Shown here: positions 8,984 through 15,794 of the stretch, piece after piece
Layout of the letters: each line of letters begins with the position of its first letter
How positions within the stretch are numbered: the first letter of the stretch is position 1
Made by a program: the position numbers and the translations under genes
Source of the DNA: CAJXCL01 sp036011265
GTDB lineage: Bacteria > Nitrospinota > Nitrospinia > CAJXCL01
Length of the DNA: 19,789 nt
Assembly: GCA_036011265.1 (NCBI GenBank)
Contig: DASCNB010000138.1
Span: forward strand, 1-19,789
Direction of reading: 5' to 3'
The notes under the pieces: generated by a model
What the model was told of the DNA's origin: nothing
What the model saw: the letters and a program-made list of their open reading frames with translations, nothing else
The model's database searches: none

Positions 8984-10507
8984 ATGTTAAAAAAGCATGT
9001 ACTTGTAACCGGCGCCACGGGATATGTCGGCGGAAGGGTTGTGCCTCGTCTCCTTGAAGCCGGATACAAGGTTCGCGCGACAGGCAGGTCTTTAGAAAAA
9101 CTCAAGACGCGAGCCTGGTCTCAACATCCAAACGTTGAATTGGAATTCGCCGACCTTTTAGACCTTACATCCATCAAGAACGCCGCAAAAGGATGCGGGG
9201 CAGCCTACTACTTCATTCATTCCATGAACTCTTCTTCCGAAGATTTCGTAAAGACGGACCGGATTGCAGCGGAGAACATGGTTAAAGCGGCGGAGTACGC
9301 AAAGCTGGAACGAATAATATATTTAGGTGGGCTCGGCCGTGAATCTGAAATGCTAAGCGCGCATTTACGCTCCCGCGCGGAAGTCGGAAGAATTTTGAAA
9401 TCGGGAATGGTTCCTGTTACATTTTTTAGGGCGGCAATGATCCTCGGTTCCGGAAGCGCGTCGTTTGAAATGCTGCGGTATCTTGTAGACCGCATGCCGA
9501 TAATGATAACATCTCGTCGAGTATTGGTTCCCTCCCAGCCGATTTCCATACGGAATGTACTGGTTTACCTTGTAAAATGTCTCGAGTACGAAGAAACAAA
9601 AGGAGAAACCTACGATATTGGTGGTCCGGAGATACTAGCATATCGCGATCTGATAAGAATTTATGCCGAAGTGGCGGGCCTTAAAAAGCGGATTGTAATA
9701 CCTGTATCGTTCATGACGCCGCGCCTTGCTTCCTATATAATCCACTTTGTTACTCCCATCCCTTCTTATATGGGCAAACCGCTTTCCCAGGGCCTGGGAA
9801 ACAAGATGGTTGTAGAAGACGGCCACCGCATAAAATCGATAATCCCTCAAAAAATTCTTACATGCCGGGAAGCTATTAACATGGCTCTTGAGAGGATAGA
9901 ACAAAAGGTTATGAAATCCAGCTGGATGGACGCCGGCGCGTATAAGCCACCAGAGTGGGGCCGTTACAACGACGCCCCATATGCCGGCGGGACTATAAAG
10001 GAATGCTGGTATCGAGTCTTAATAGCCGGCTCACCAAAGGAGATATGGCATCCAATTAGCAGGATCGGGGGCAATAGAGGATGGTATTTTGCAAACTGGT
10101 TGTGGGAGATACGGGGATTTATGGACCGTCTGGCCGGCGGCTATGGCACAAGAAGAGGCAGACGGCATCCCGAAGAAATCAAAACGGGAGACGCCCTCGA
10201 TTGGTGGCGTGTTCTCGATGCCGATCCTCCCAACCGTTTATTCCTGTTAGCGGAGATGAAACTTCCGGGAGAAGCGACACTGGAATTCCGGCTCAAGCAG
10301 GTAAAAAAAGGAGTGACGGAACTTGTTCAAATCGCCAGCTTCCTACCACGCGGTCTGGGAGGTTTGCTCTACTGGTACTCGGTCTTTCCTTTTCACTTTT
10401 TCATTTTTCGGGGAATGCTAAAGGAAATCGCAAAAGCGGCAGGCGCGGCAGTTATTTTAGGGCCTGAGGAAATCAAACCGCCGCCTCACAAGAGGCTGAA
10501 GAATTAA
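8984..10507 (+). CDS. NAD(P)-binding SDR-family protein with C-terminal DUF2867 domain
   Basis: The protein has 507 aa. The N-terminal half (about 1-300) is an atypical/extended SDR domain. It has the dinucleotide-binding GATGYVGG motif at residues 9-16, an Arg-rich segment after beta-2 (RATGRSLEKL) that fits NADP preference, and family landmarks YFIHSM and RIIYLGGLG. The C-terminal part (about 330-500) matches DUF2867: ECWYRVLIAGSPKEIW, GNRGWYFANWLW, DRLAGG, GDALDWWRV and LLAEMKLPGEATLEF. This two-domain layout is widespread in bacteria, usually annotated only as an NAD-dependent epimerase-like protein, and its substrate is unknown. A GGAG Shine-Dalgarno sequence seven bases from the ATG supports the start. 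Codons are somewhat GC-richer than in neighbouring genes. Confidence 0.88.
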   Translation: MLKKHVLVTGATGYVGGRVVPRLLEAGYKVRATGRSLEKLKTRAWSQHPNVELEFADLLDLTSIKNAAKGCGAAYYFIHSMNSSSEDFVKTDRIAAENMVKAAEYAKLERIIYLGGLGRESEMLSAHLRSRAEVGRILKSGMVPVTFFRAAMILGSGSASFEMLRYLVDRMPIMITSRRVLVPSQPISIRNVLVYLVKCLEYEETKGETYDIGGPEILAYRDLIRIYAEVAGLKKRIVIPVSFMTPRLASYIIHFVTPIPSYMGKPLSQGLGNKMVVEDGHRIKSIIPQKILTCREAINMALERIEQKVMKSSWMDAGAYKPPEWGRYNDAPYAGGTIKECWYRVLIAGSPKEIWHPISRIGGNRGWYFANWLWEIRGFMDRLAGGYGTRRGRRHPEEIKTGDALDWWRVLDADPPNRLFLLAEMKLPGEATLEFRLKQVKKGVTELVQIASFLPRGLGGLLYWYSVFPFHFFIFRGMLKEIAKAAGAAVILGPEEIKPPPHKRLKN

Positions 10508-10562
10508 CTAAATTTAAAATGATGTTCCTCAATTCAATTCTATTTTGAAAACCCGGTTAAAA

Positions 10563-10710
10563 GTGTATGTAATTGGAGTGTTTGAAATACGGATTTTTTT
10601 TGCAGTGCTATGACTGTGTCATTGCGTATTGAGCTGCACCCTGACACCTGAACCCTGGCACCTGCCTTTATGACCCCTGCCCCCTGACACCAGCTTTTAT
10701 GACCCCTGCC
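10563..10710. repeat. Dispersed non-coding repeat, copy 2 (long form)
   Basis: The repeat starts GTGTATGTAATTGGAG, then has GGATTTTTTTTGCAGTGC, a near-palindrome ATGAC-TGT-GTCAT (10610-10622) and TATTGAGCTG. It ends in C-rich tandem-like units carrying TTTATGACCCCTGCC twice. The first ~75 bp align with 14958-15030, and the C-rich tail resembles 8820-8898. It lies between the SDR gene and the convergent DUF3592 gene. No gene is visible in the 258-bp gap. Confidence 0.6.
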
Positions 10711-10765
10711 AATTGATTTATTCATAGCTCTCTGCTGTACTGAACATACAGGAATGCAGATTCAT

Positions 10766-11224
10766 TTATGCTTGGAGAACTAACCAGAGAACATACAAAG
10801 TCACTGCGCTTATCAGTATTCCCAGAAAGAGAGGGAAAAACACTTCCGCAATAATTTTTTGATCGAGTACAGCCTCTGTCGGATCATTGGGATTAAAAGC
10901 TACCGTAACTGATTTATCTTTGGGGTAAGGTACAAGCGTTTTTTCTGCTGTCTTCAGGCTACCGATATTGTCTATAGCGTAATTTATTCTTGAGCCTGTA
11001 AAACTTGTATCATTCACAGTATATTCATAGGTAACCATGGCTCTATAGGTATCCATGAAGTCCGGATTTTTTAAAACTTCGATTTTTGAAGTGATAATTT
11101 TTCCTTCGACTTTATCCCAATTCCAAATCGCAAAGGCCTTTACGATCAAACGAATCCCGATTAGAATCAGACCTAACCCAATAAGGATAAAGACTATGGC
11201 AACCGTAGTTCCAAAAGTGCTCAT
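10766..11224 (-). CDS. DUF3592-type small membrane protein
   Basis: The protein has 152 aa with one transmembrane segment at each end: about 7-29 (VAIVFILIGLGLILIGIRLI) and about 128-150 (FFPLFLGILISAVTLYVLWL). The extracytoplasmic middle has the DUF3592 features KVEGKIITSKIE, a VTYEYTVND segment, SRINYAID and then YPKDKSVTVAFNPNDPTEAVL. The family is widespread and functionally uncharacterised. No strong Shine-Dalgarno sequence precedes the ATG at 11224. The 114 bp on its upstream side contain AAAAGGGGACAGATTTTTTTT (11284-11304), a motif related to the GGGGTCAAG repeat ends found further right. Confidence 0.75.
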   Translation of the reverse strand: MSTFGTTVAIVFILIGLGLILIGIRLIVKAFAIWNWDKVEGKIITSKIEVLKNPDFMDTYRAMVTYEYTVNDTSFTGSRINYAIDNIGSLKTAEKTLVPYPKDKSVTVAFNPNDPTEAVLDQKIIAEVFFPLFLGILISAVTLYVLWLVLQA

Positions 11225-11338
11225 AGGATGTTAAGCGAATTTGTAGCTTAGAAATGACCCAATACGCCTTTATAAAAGGGCATAAAAGGGGACAGATTTT
11301 TTTTCACAAGAGTGGACTTGATAATCATTTATACCTGG

Positions 11339-12027
11339 TTATATCAAACCCTTTAAATATTTTTGCCGTTCTTTCTTGCTGAATTTTTCAATAGCGTATC
11401 TTAACATTGTCCTTGGCATTGTTTTGTAGTGTGATTTTAAAAAACCAGTTTCCCTGGCCAAGTTTCGCTTCCCAACTTCCCTGAGCATCCAGCCCACTGC
11501 TTTATGAATTAAATCTTCCCGGTCATTTAGTAACTGTTTTGAAATTTGCAATGTTTCTTTGAATCTATTATTTCTTATAAATTGGAAGGTGGATATGATT
11601 GCTATTCGCCGTTCCCACAGAGTTTATATAATATGGTCTTGTCCTTGTTCTCTAAATATTTCCCAACAATGTGATGAGCGGTGGTATCAACTAAATCCCA
11701 GTTATTTATCTGCCGGGTGTTTTTCAAATAGACATTATAAATTTTTTCCTGTTCATCGGGGCTGCCTTTAGAAAACTGAAGAACCAAAAGAAGTAAAGCA
11801 AATAACCTAATTTCATGATACTCAGACTGCAATATTTTTTTTACAACGCTTAATGGGGCGGTTTTATATTTTTTTACGGATTGGCGAATGACTGGAACCC
11901 GAATACCAAGAAACTTGTCCCCATAGCCATATTCACCCCTGCCTGTCTTGAAAAAGCGCCTGGAATGTTCTGCTATTTCCGGATTGGCCAAACCTTGTAA
12001 GTGAGCGATTATTTCTTGATGCGTCAT
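11339..12027 (-). pseudogene. DNA alkylation repair (AlkD-like) glycosylase gene, frameshifted
   Basis: Two adjacent leftward reading frames together make one HEAT-repeat AlkD-family protein. The N-terminal part (12027 to 11602, 141 codons) has GYGDKFLGIRVPVIRQ and NNWDLVDTTAHHIVG, matching the family's conserved WD region. It ends prematurely in LCGNGE and a TAG stop. In another frame from about 11618 the reading WERRIAIISTFQFIRNN continues into the conserved HKAVGWMLREVGKR and ends at 11339. Family members have about six more residues between the LYKL and WERRIA blocks. A deletion of about 16 bp near 11620 (CTC directly joined to TGTGGGAACGG) would explain both the missing residues and the frame change. 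The gene is probably inactive unless the fragments complement each other. Confidence 0.82.
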
Positions 12028-12073
12028 AGTAGCGTTAAATAATCGAGCGTGGGGGGAGGCAATATTTTGTTAT

Positions 12074-13198
12074 TTAAACAGGATAAGGATGTAAGGCGAT
12101 GCCCCCATCGGGTGTCACCAGATAAACATCCTCAAAACGCGCGCCTCCCACTCCCGGAACTGCAAGAACTGTATGCCCCACGGTCACAGTCATATTTTCC
12201 TGAAGTTTCGTTACCTTATGTGGTGGAATAATAGTAGATGCCGGTGTCTCCTCGAACCTGAGACCAATGCCATGGGAAATTCCGTTTAAATGGTATTCTT
12301 CAAATCCTCGTTTTGCGCAAACCTCTTTACCCATAGCATCCAGCTTTGAAACTGAAATACCCGGCCTTAAATTTTGCCGTGTTACCTCATGCATTTCCTT
12401 GTAGGTTTCCAGTAATTGTTTCTGTTTGTCATTTGGTTGTCCAACAACATATGTGCGAGCCAGGTTAGAACAGTAACCTTCGAATTGTGGCGTTAAATCT
12501 ATTACTACAAGTTCATTCTCTTTAAGAGGTTCTTTATCAATTGTACCGTGAATCCAGCAGCTTCGCGTTCCGGGATTAATATGGATTGGAGTACTTGTAC
12601 CTTCTGCCCCCGCTTTCATCATTGCGTATAATATTTCCGTGGCCATTTCGTGTCCTGAAATTCCCGGAGAGAGCATTTCTTTTGCTTTGTCCATCCCGAG
12701 GGCGGCAATAGACTGTGCTTTTTTCATGAGTTCAATCTCTTCCGGTTCCTTCACCATTCTGAGTGGGTCCATCACAGGGTCGGATGAAACCAGTTCCATT
12801 TCTTTATTAATTTTCCTGAAAAGATCTACGAGAAATGCCGGTGTGTGAAACCACATCTGCATTCCAACTTTGGGACGACCTTCTGAAGGATGTTTTAGGC
12901 CGGGCGGAGGACCTTTAAAGAGCGAGTGGAATGTTTTTTTGACATCGGATATTTGTTCTCCCACATGAGCAAAGACCTTAATTTTATCATCACCTACTGT
13001 TTTTCTTAATTCAGGCTCTTCACCTTTAAAACAAATAAAAACAGGGGAACCGGCTGCTGGAATAATGGCGCGCGGTTGGACACGGATGGCGCCAAAGAAA
13101 TACCTGAAATCATCGTGGTTCATAATCATAATGCCAATCATGCCTTGCTGAGTCATTAACTCCTGCGCCCTACGAATCCGGTCATAATTTATTTTCAT
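12074..13198 (-). CDS. M24-family peptidase-like protein (Xaa-Pro aminopeptidase/creatinase fold)
   Basis: The protein has 374 aa, the usual length of a bacterial PepQ-like protein. It has an N-terminal creatinase domain (about 1-140) and a C-terminal pita-bread catalytic domain. The expected dinuclear metal site is D-D-H-E-E. Here the first Asp is in VVIDLTPQFEG, but the second ligand, 11 residues later, is Asn (GYCSNLART, codon AAC). The His (NGISHGIGL), the first Glu (RFEETP) and the last Glu (GARFEDVYLV) are present. The Asn may lower or abolish metal-dependent peptidase activity; creatinase-type members of the fold work without metal. It is a cytoplasmic protein with no signal peptide. 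Its start lies 11 bp from the repeated upstream element at 13210. Confidence 0.85.
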   Translation of the reverse strand: MKINYDRIRRAQELMTQQGMIGIMIMNHDDFRYFFGAIRVQPRAIIPAAGSPVFICFKGEEPELRKTVGDDKIKVFAHVGEQISDVKKTFHSLFKGPPPGLKHPSEGRPKVGMQMWFHTPAFLVDLFRKINKEMELVSSDPVMDPLRMVKEPEEIELMKKAQSIAALGMDKAKEMLSPGISGHEMATEILYAMMKAGAEGTSTPIHINPGTRSCWIHGTIDKEPLKENELVVIDLTPQFEGYCSNLARTYVVGQPNDKQKQLLETYKEMHEVTRQNLRPGISVSKLDAMGKEVCAKRGFEEYHLNGISHGIGLRFEETPASTIIPPHKVTKLQENMTVTVGHTVLAVPGVGGARFEDVYLVTPDGGIALHPYPV

Positions 13199-13209
13199 TT
13201 GACACCTCT

Positions 13210-13332
13210 ATAAAGCAAAAATATGAATAGTAAAATGTATTAAAAAATAGTAAACCATAACATTAAAAACAAGTGCAATATCAAAATATAATTTTTGCTT
13301 TCTTAATTGTCATTTGTAGAATTTAGCCCTAA
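13210..13332 (-). promoter_or_regulatory. Duplicated upstream element, copy 2
   Basis: This is the second copy of the element at 8646-8768, here directly upstream of the M24 gene and in the same orientation relative to the gene it precedes. The conserved blocks TAAACCATAACAT (13251-13263) and ATTGTCATTTGTAGAATT (13306-13323) are kept. On the minus strand TTGATA (13284-13279) and TATGGT (13259-13254) are spaced by 19 bases, as in copy 1, which suggests a shared promoter. The two downstream genes are unrelated in sequence. Confidence 0.6.
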
Positions 13333-13340
13333 ATTTATTT

Positions 13341-13369
13341 TTGACAGAACACACAGGATGGACTAGATT
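13341..13369 (+). promoter_or_regulatory. Sigma-70-type promoter candidate for the 168-aa secreted protein gene
   Basis: There is a perfect -35 box TTGACA (13341-13346), a 17-bp spacer and TAGATT (13364-13369) as a -10 box matching four of six consensus bases. It lies about 45 bp upstream of the ATG at 13414 and reads rightward, divergent from the M24 gene. Confidence 0.5.
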
Positions 13370-13413
13370 AATTTCTATCTGAATTTAAAAAATTTAATAA
13401 AGGAGGAGCTTTT

Positions 13414-13920
13414 ATGAATCGAAAAAAGTTGTGTTTATTTTTATATATTATTTTTTCAATGACATCCGCAAATGTCATGGCAAATGAAGTCGAAAGGCCG
13501 TGTAAGTCAGAAGAGATCATTGGGACCTGGGAGATTGTGATGGGAAGAAACAGGGGGAATATACCGGATGCTTACCAGGACCTGGTTGCTCACTATCAAG
13601 TACTAGTATACAAAAGCAACAATTTTTTTCAGCGAATTTCAGCGGATAAAAAAATGAGTGACTCAAAATTAAAAAAACTCATGAAAACAACACCATTGAA
13701 AACCTATAGCATCAATAACGGGATTATTAAAACTCTTGACGTTCTGGGAAATATGCTTGAGCAATATAGTTGCTTTTATGTTACAAAAGACGCATCGGAA
13801 CGTAATCTTAAAAAGGGGATGATAACTTTAATGTGGGTAAAAAACAAGCAGCCCGTTATAATGAACACTTTTGAAAAGAAATCAACTACTTCAAAAGATC
13901 CGAAAAGAGAAAATATTTAG
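13414..13920 (+). CDS. Hypothetical secreted protein
   Basis: The protein has 168 aa. A signal peptide (about 1-23, LCLFLYIIFSMTSANVMA then NEVE) indicates export. The mature part opens with PCKSEEIIGTWEIVMGR, a pattern often seen at the start of lipocalin-like or calycin beta-barrels (GTW motif), followed by mixed polar segments and two Cys (in ERPCKS and QYSCFY) that could pair. I do not recognise the family. It has a strong Shine-Dalgarno sequence (AAAGGAGGAGC) and a good promoter upstream. The TAG stop lies within the first unit of the palindrome array (TTTAGTCGCAG from 13916), so the natural 3' end may have been replaced when that repeat arrived. Confidence 0.7.
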   Translation: MNRKKLCLFLYIIFSMTSANVMANEVERPCKSEEIIGTWEIVMGRNRGNIPDAYQDLVAHYQVLVYKSNNFFQRISADKKMSDSKLKKLMKTTPLKTYSINNGIIKTLDVLGNMLEQYSCFYVTKDASERNLKKGMITLMWVKNKQPVIMNTFEKKSTTSKDPKRENI

Positions 13921-14249
13921 TCGCAGTTTAGTCGTTGTTAGTTTTTTACCTTTTACTGCGACTTATGCAAGGCTTAGTCGCTGTTTAGCCGCTGTTTTGC
14001 TTTTCTACAGCGGCTTATGCAAAGCTTGTTTTTTACCCTATACAACGACTTATGCAAGGCTTGGTTTTTCCTTTTTTAGCCCCGCTGTTTAGTCGTTGTT
14101 TGTTTTTTTAGGCACTGTTAGTTTTTTCTTATTACAGTGCCTTATGCAGAGCAAAGCGGCTTACACAAAGTACAGTAGCCTATGCAGAGTACAACGACTT
14201 ATGCAGAGTACAGCGCTTTATGCAGTCAAAGGGATATTTGACCCCTTTT
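13916..14249. repeat. Palindrome array 1: covarying 9-bp stems followed by TTATGCA
   Basis: About 330 bp of short arms. Left arms follow TTT or TT; right arms are followed by (T)TATGCA plus an AAGGC- or GAG-like tail. Perfect 9-bp pairs: AGTCGCAGT 13919-13927 with ACTGCGACT 13955-13963; AGCCGCTGT 13987-13995 with ACAGCGGCT 14007-14015; AGTCGTTGT 13930-13938 with ACAACGACT 14042-14050; AGTCGTTGT 14091-14099 with ACAACGACT 14191-14199; AGGCACTGT 14110-14118 with ACAGTGCCT 14134-14142. The arms differ between pairs yet stay perfectly complementary. Unpaired relatives occur at 13976-13984 and at about 14153, 14172 and 14210. The right end is GCAGTCAAAGGGATATTTGACCCC-like (14222-14245). There is no plausible coding content. 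It may be a non-autonomous REP-like element. Confidence 0.75.
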
Positions 14250-14252
14250 ATT

Positions 14253-14513
14253 TTATGCAACTTCTTCCATAGTAAAGTTTGGAAATAAAATTACTGCTGG
14301 ATGGACCTTTAAAGCTTTTGCTAAAATTAATGCTCTATCTCTTCCAATATTACGGGTATTGGTTTCTAAAGCAGATATGTTAGATTGGCTCATGCCTGTA
14401 ATATCAGCCAGCTCTTTTTGACTAAACCCCTGTAATTCTCTAAGGGTTTTTAGCATTTCTCCAGGTGTAACATTAATATTAACTTTTGCTTTGATAAAAT
14501 TATTTTTATTCAT
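14253..14513 (-). CDS. HigA-type antitoxin, XRE-family HTH
   Basis: This 86-aa protein is mostly one XRE/Cro helix-turn-helix (about 17-75): TLRELQGFSQKELADITGMSQSNISALETNTRNIGRDRALILAKAL. It lies 11 bp downstream of the RelE-like toxin gene, the toxin-first order typical of HigBA modules. It should bind and neutralise the toxin and repress the operon through the palindrome at 14812-14827. The start has a Shine-Dalgarno AGGAGGAATAAAA. The stop codon (TAA on the minus strand) is the reverse of a TTATGCA, the constant heptamer of the palindrome array that begins just beyond it. The native 3' end may therefore have been altered. Confidence 0.85.
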   Translation of the reverse strand: MNKNNFIKAKVNINVTPGEMLKTLRELQGFSQKELADITGMSQSNISALETNTRNIGRDRALILAKALKVHPAVILFPNFTMEEVA

Positions 14514-14524
14514 TTTTATTCCTC

Positions 14525-14797
14525 CTAATAATTATGAGGTGTAATTTCAAACACATAAACCTCCAAGTAATCCTTTTGTACCTTATAAATAACTCTCCAT
14601 TTAATGCCTAATCTGGAAGAACGAAATCCTTTCCATTTTCCTTTTAAAGTTTCATCGCGAAAACCCCTGACAAGTTTTAATCCATCAGGTCCTTCAAGTT
14701 CAACAATTCTTTTCCATGCCTCATACCTGATCAAGGTTTCTTTTGGAAGCTTCTTCAAAGTTTTCTGAATATACTTTTTTTCATAAATCTCCCACAT
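14525..14797 (-). CDS. HigB/RelE-type toxin (mRNA interferase family)
   Basis: This 90-aa RelE/ParE-superfamily protein has KKYIQKTLKKLPKETLIRYEAWKRIVE, then GPDGLKLVRGFRDETLKGKWKGFRSSRLGIKWRVIYKV and a C-terminal VYVFEITPHNY. The basic centre (RGFRDETLKGKWKG, SSRLGIKWRVIY) and C-terminal Tyr fit ribosome-dependent mRNA cleavage by RelE-like toxins. The gene is first in a two-gene operon with its HTH antitoxin. The promoter region upstream holds a perfect operator-like palindrome. It could also be a ParE-like non-nuclease; the order toxin then HTH antitoxin favours HigBA. Confidence 0.87.
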   Translation of the reverse strand: MWEIYEKKYIQKTLKKLPKETLIRYEAWKRIVELEGPDGLKLVRGFRDETLKGKWKGFRSSRLGIKWRVIYKVQKDYLEVYVFEITPHNY

Positions 14798-14811
14798 CTA
14801 CAATAGTATAT

Positions 14812-14827
14812 ATACTCAATTGAGTAT
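14812..14827. promoter_or_regulatory. Palindromic operator of the HigBA-like operon
   Basis: ATACTCAATTGAGTAT is a perfect 16-bp inverted repeat 15 bp upstream of the toxin start. A related but imperfect TAGTACTAATAGAGTAC lies ~15 bp further up (14844-14860). This position and size fit a binding site for the XRE-type antitoxin. Confidence 0.65.
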
Positions 14828-14904
14828 TGTAAATAGAAATATGTAGTACTAATAGAGTACCTAACGATAGTTGTGTGATTGTGAAGCAATCGGTGAGGTA
14901 AATT

Positions 14905-14922
14905 CCCCTCTAAGAAGAGGGG
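14905..14922. other. Hairpin, possible terminator or repeat stem
   Basis: CCCCTC (14905-14910), loop TAAGAA, GAGGGG (14917-14922), then TTTAT. The U-run is too short for a confident intrinsic terminator. It lies within the 398-bp stretch between the HigBA promoter and the ArsC-like gene, which otherwise holds the dispersed repeat copy 3 and a short repeat end at 15070. No gene is visible there. Confidence 0.35.
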
Positions 14923-14957
14923 TTTATACTGGTTCATCGTGTGGAGGCGAAGGCGAC

Positions 14958-15060
14958 GGGGTGTGTAATTGGAGAATGTGTAATACTGATTTTTTTGCAG
15001 TGCAATGACGGTGTCATTGGTTATTAAGCTGAACTCTGACCGCTGATAGCTGACTGCTGA
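14958..15060. repeat. Dispersed non-coding repeat, copy 3
   Basis: GGGGTGTGTAATTGGAG at the start, then ACTGATTTTTTTGCAGTGC and a perfect palindrome CAATGAC-GGT-GTCATTG (15003-15019). TATTAAGCTG follows, then a decayed C-rich tail. The first ~75 bp correspond to 10563-10640, with the palindrome differing by one or two bases. Confidence 0.6.
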
Positions 15061-15069
15061 TTTAAATAG

Positions 15070-15094
15070 ATGCAGTCAAAGGGAGATGTGACCC
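15070..15094. repeat. Short repeat end related to the array termini
   Basis: TGCAGTCAAAGGGAGATGTG followed by ACCCC matches the right end of palindrome array 1 (14221-14245) with a few changes. It stands alone here and may be a solo end left after excision or decay of an element. Confidence 0.45.
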
Positions 15095-15195
15095 CATATC
15101 CTAAACACTTTCAATAAAACCTGATTTTTGCTATCTTTGAAAATGGAGGGAATGGAAGTTCTTCGCAACAACAATTATAAATCTCTGGAGGAAAA

Positions 15196-15558
15196 ATGAA
15201 AAAAATAAAAATTTATCAATATCCGAAATGCGGGACCTGTAGAAAAGCTATGAAGTTCCTGGAGAAAAACAAGCTGGCCTACGAAATGGTCCTTATAGTT
15301 GATCAACCCCCAACGAAAAAAGAACTTAAAAATGCTTTAGATTACTTTGAGGGAGACCTTCGGAAACTTTTTAATACCTCCGGCGTGGTTTACAGGGAAA
15401 TGAAATTGAGTCAGAAAATAAAAACTATGACGCCGAAACAAGCTATTGATTTACTAAATTCTAATGGCAAACTCGTTAAACGTCCATTTGTGCTGACTAA
15501 TAAAGGGCCTCTGGTGGGCTTTAACGAAGAGCTATGGAATGCGGTTTTACAAAGTTGA
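15196..15558 (+). CDS. ArsC/Spx/YffB-family thioredoxin-fold reductase
   Basis: This 120-aa protein has full family length. The N-terminus IKIYQYPKCGTCRKAMKFLEK carries a CxxC redox motif (C12-G-T-C15). Then come PPTKKELKNAL, LFNTSG, MTPKQAIDLL and the family's RPFVL (KRPFVLTNKGPLVGF). The CxxC form and lack of the classical ArsC catalytic triad place it with the YffB/Spx-like or arsenate-reductase-related group, so arsenate reduction is possible but unproven. It is cytoplasmic. A strong Shine-Dalgarno GGAGG sits four bases before the ATG. The gene is transcribed rightward, against its neighbours, and is flanked by repeats on both sides. Confidence 0.87.
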   Translation: MKKIKIYQYPKCGTCRKAMKFLEKNKLAYEMVLIVDQPPTKKELKNALDYFEGDLRKLFNTSGVVYREMKLSQKIKTMTPKQAIDLLNSNGKLVKRPFVLTNKGPLVGFNEELWNAVLQS

Positions 15559-15606
15559 GTTTGTTCCTTTCGCAATAGAGTTTCATCTCGTAGAACTTTA
15601 ATAAGT

Positions 15607-15788
15607 GGTCAAGTCCATTCTTAGCGTCATTAAAATTCAACATGCAGTCAAGATTAGGCACTGTTTAGTCGCAGTTTAGTCGTTGTTAGTTTTTTTTAGC
15701 TTATACAACGACTTATGCAAGGCTTGGTTTTTCCTTGTACTGCGACTTATGCAAGGCTCAGCGCTTTATGCAAGGCGTGGACTTGACC
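15607..15788. mobile_element. Palindrome array 2: nested-hairpin element with 11-bp terminal inverted repeats
   Basis: The ends are a perfect 11-bp inverted repeat, GGTCAAGTCCA (15607-15617) and TGGACTTGACC (15778-15788), the right one followed by CCTTTT. Inside, left arms AGTCGCAGT (15667-15675) and AGTCGTTGT (15678-15686) pair with ACAACGACT (15705-15713) and ACTGCGACT (15739-15747) in strict nested order. Each right arm is followed by TATGCAAGGC. AGGCACTGT (15656-15664) and CAGCGCTTTATGCA (from 15759) are outer, non-matching arms. The stretch 15664-15695 is nearly identical to the start of array 1. No ORF is present, so this looks like a non-autonomous element. Confidence 0.7.
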
Positions 15789-15794
15789 CCTTTT

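Noticed and set aside
13871..14092. Open frame of 73 codons across the array 1 region (and a similar 67-codon frame at 15683-15886).
   Set aside because: The peptides only translate repeat modules (Leu/Phe-rich reading of the T-rich arms), have no ribosome-binding site and overlap real genes.
13916..14249. Palindrome array read as a CRISPR array.
   Set aside because: Units are inverted arms of varying sequence and irregular spacing, not direct repeats with unique spacers of constant length; no cas genes.
14859..14865. ACCTAAC (GTTAGGT on the minus strand) upstream of the HigBA operon could be an attC core, making HigBA an integron cassette.
   Set aside because: I find no matching RYYYAAC partner or imperfect inner arms in the following 150 bp, and no attC after the antitoxin; not enough to call.
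14905..14922. Hairpin as a strong intrinsic terminator.
   Set aside because: Only three Ts follow the stem; also no gene ends close by in the right orientation.
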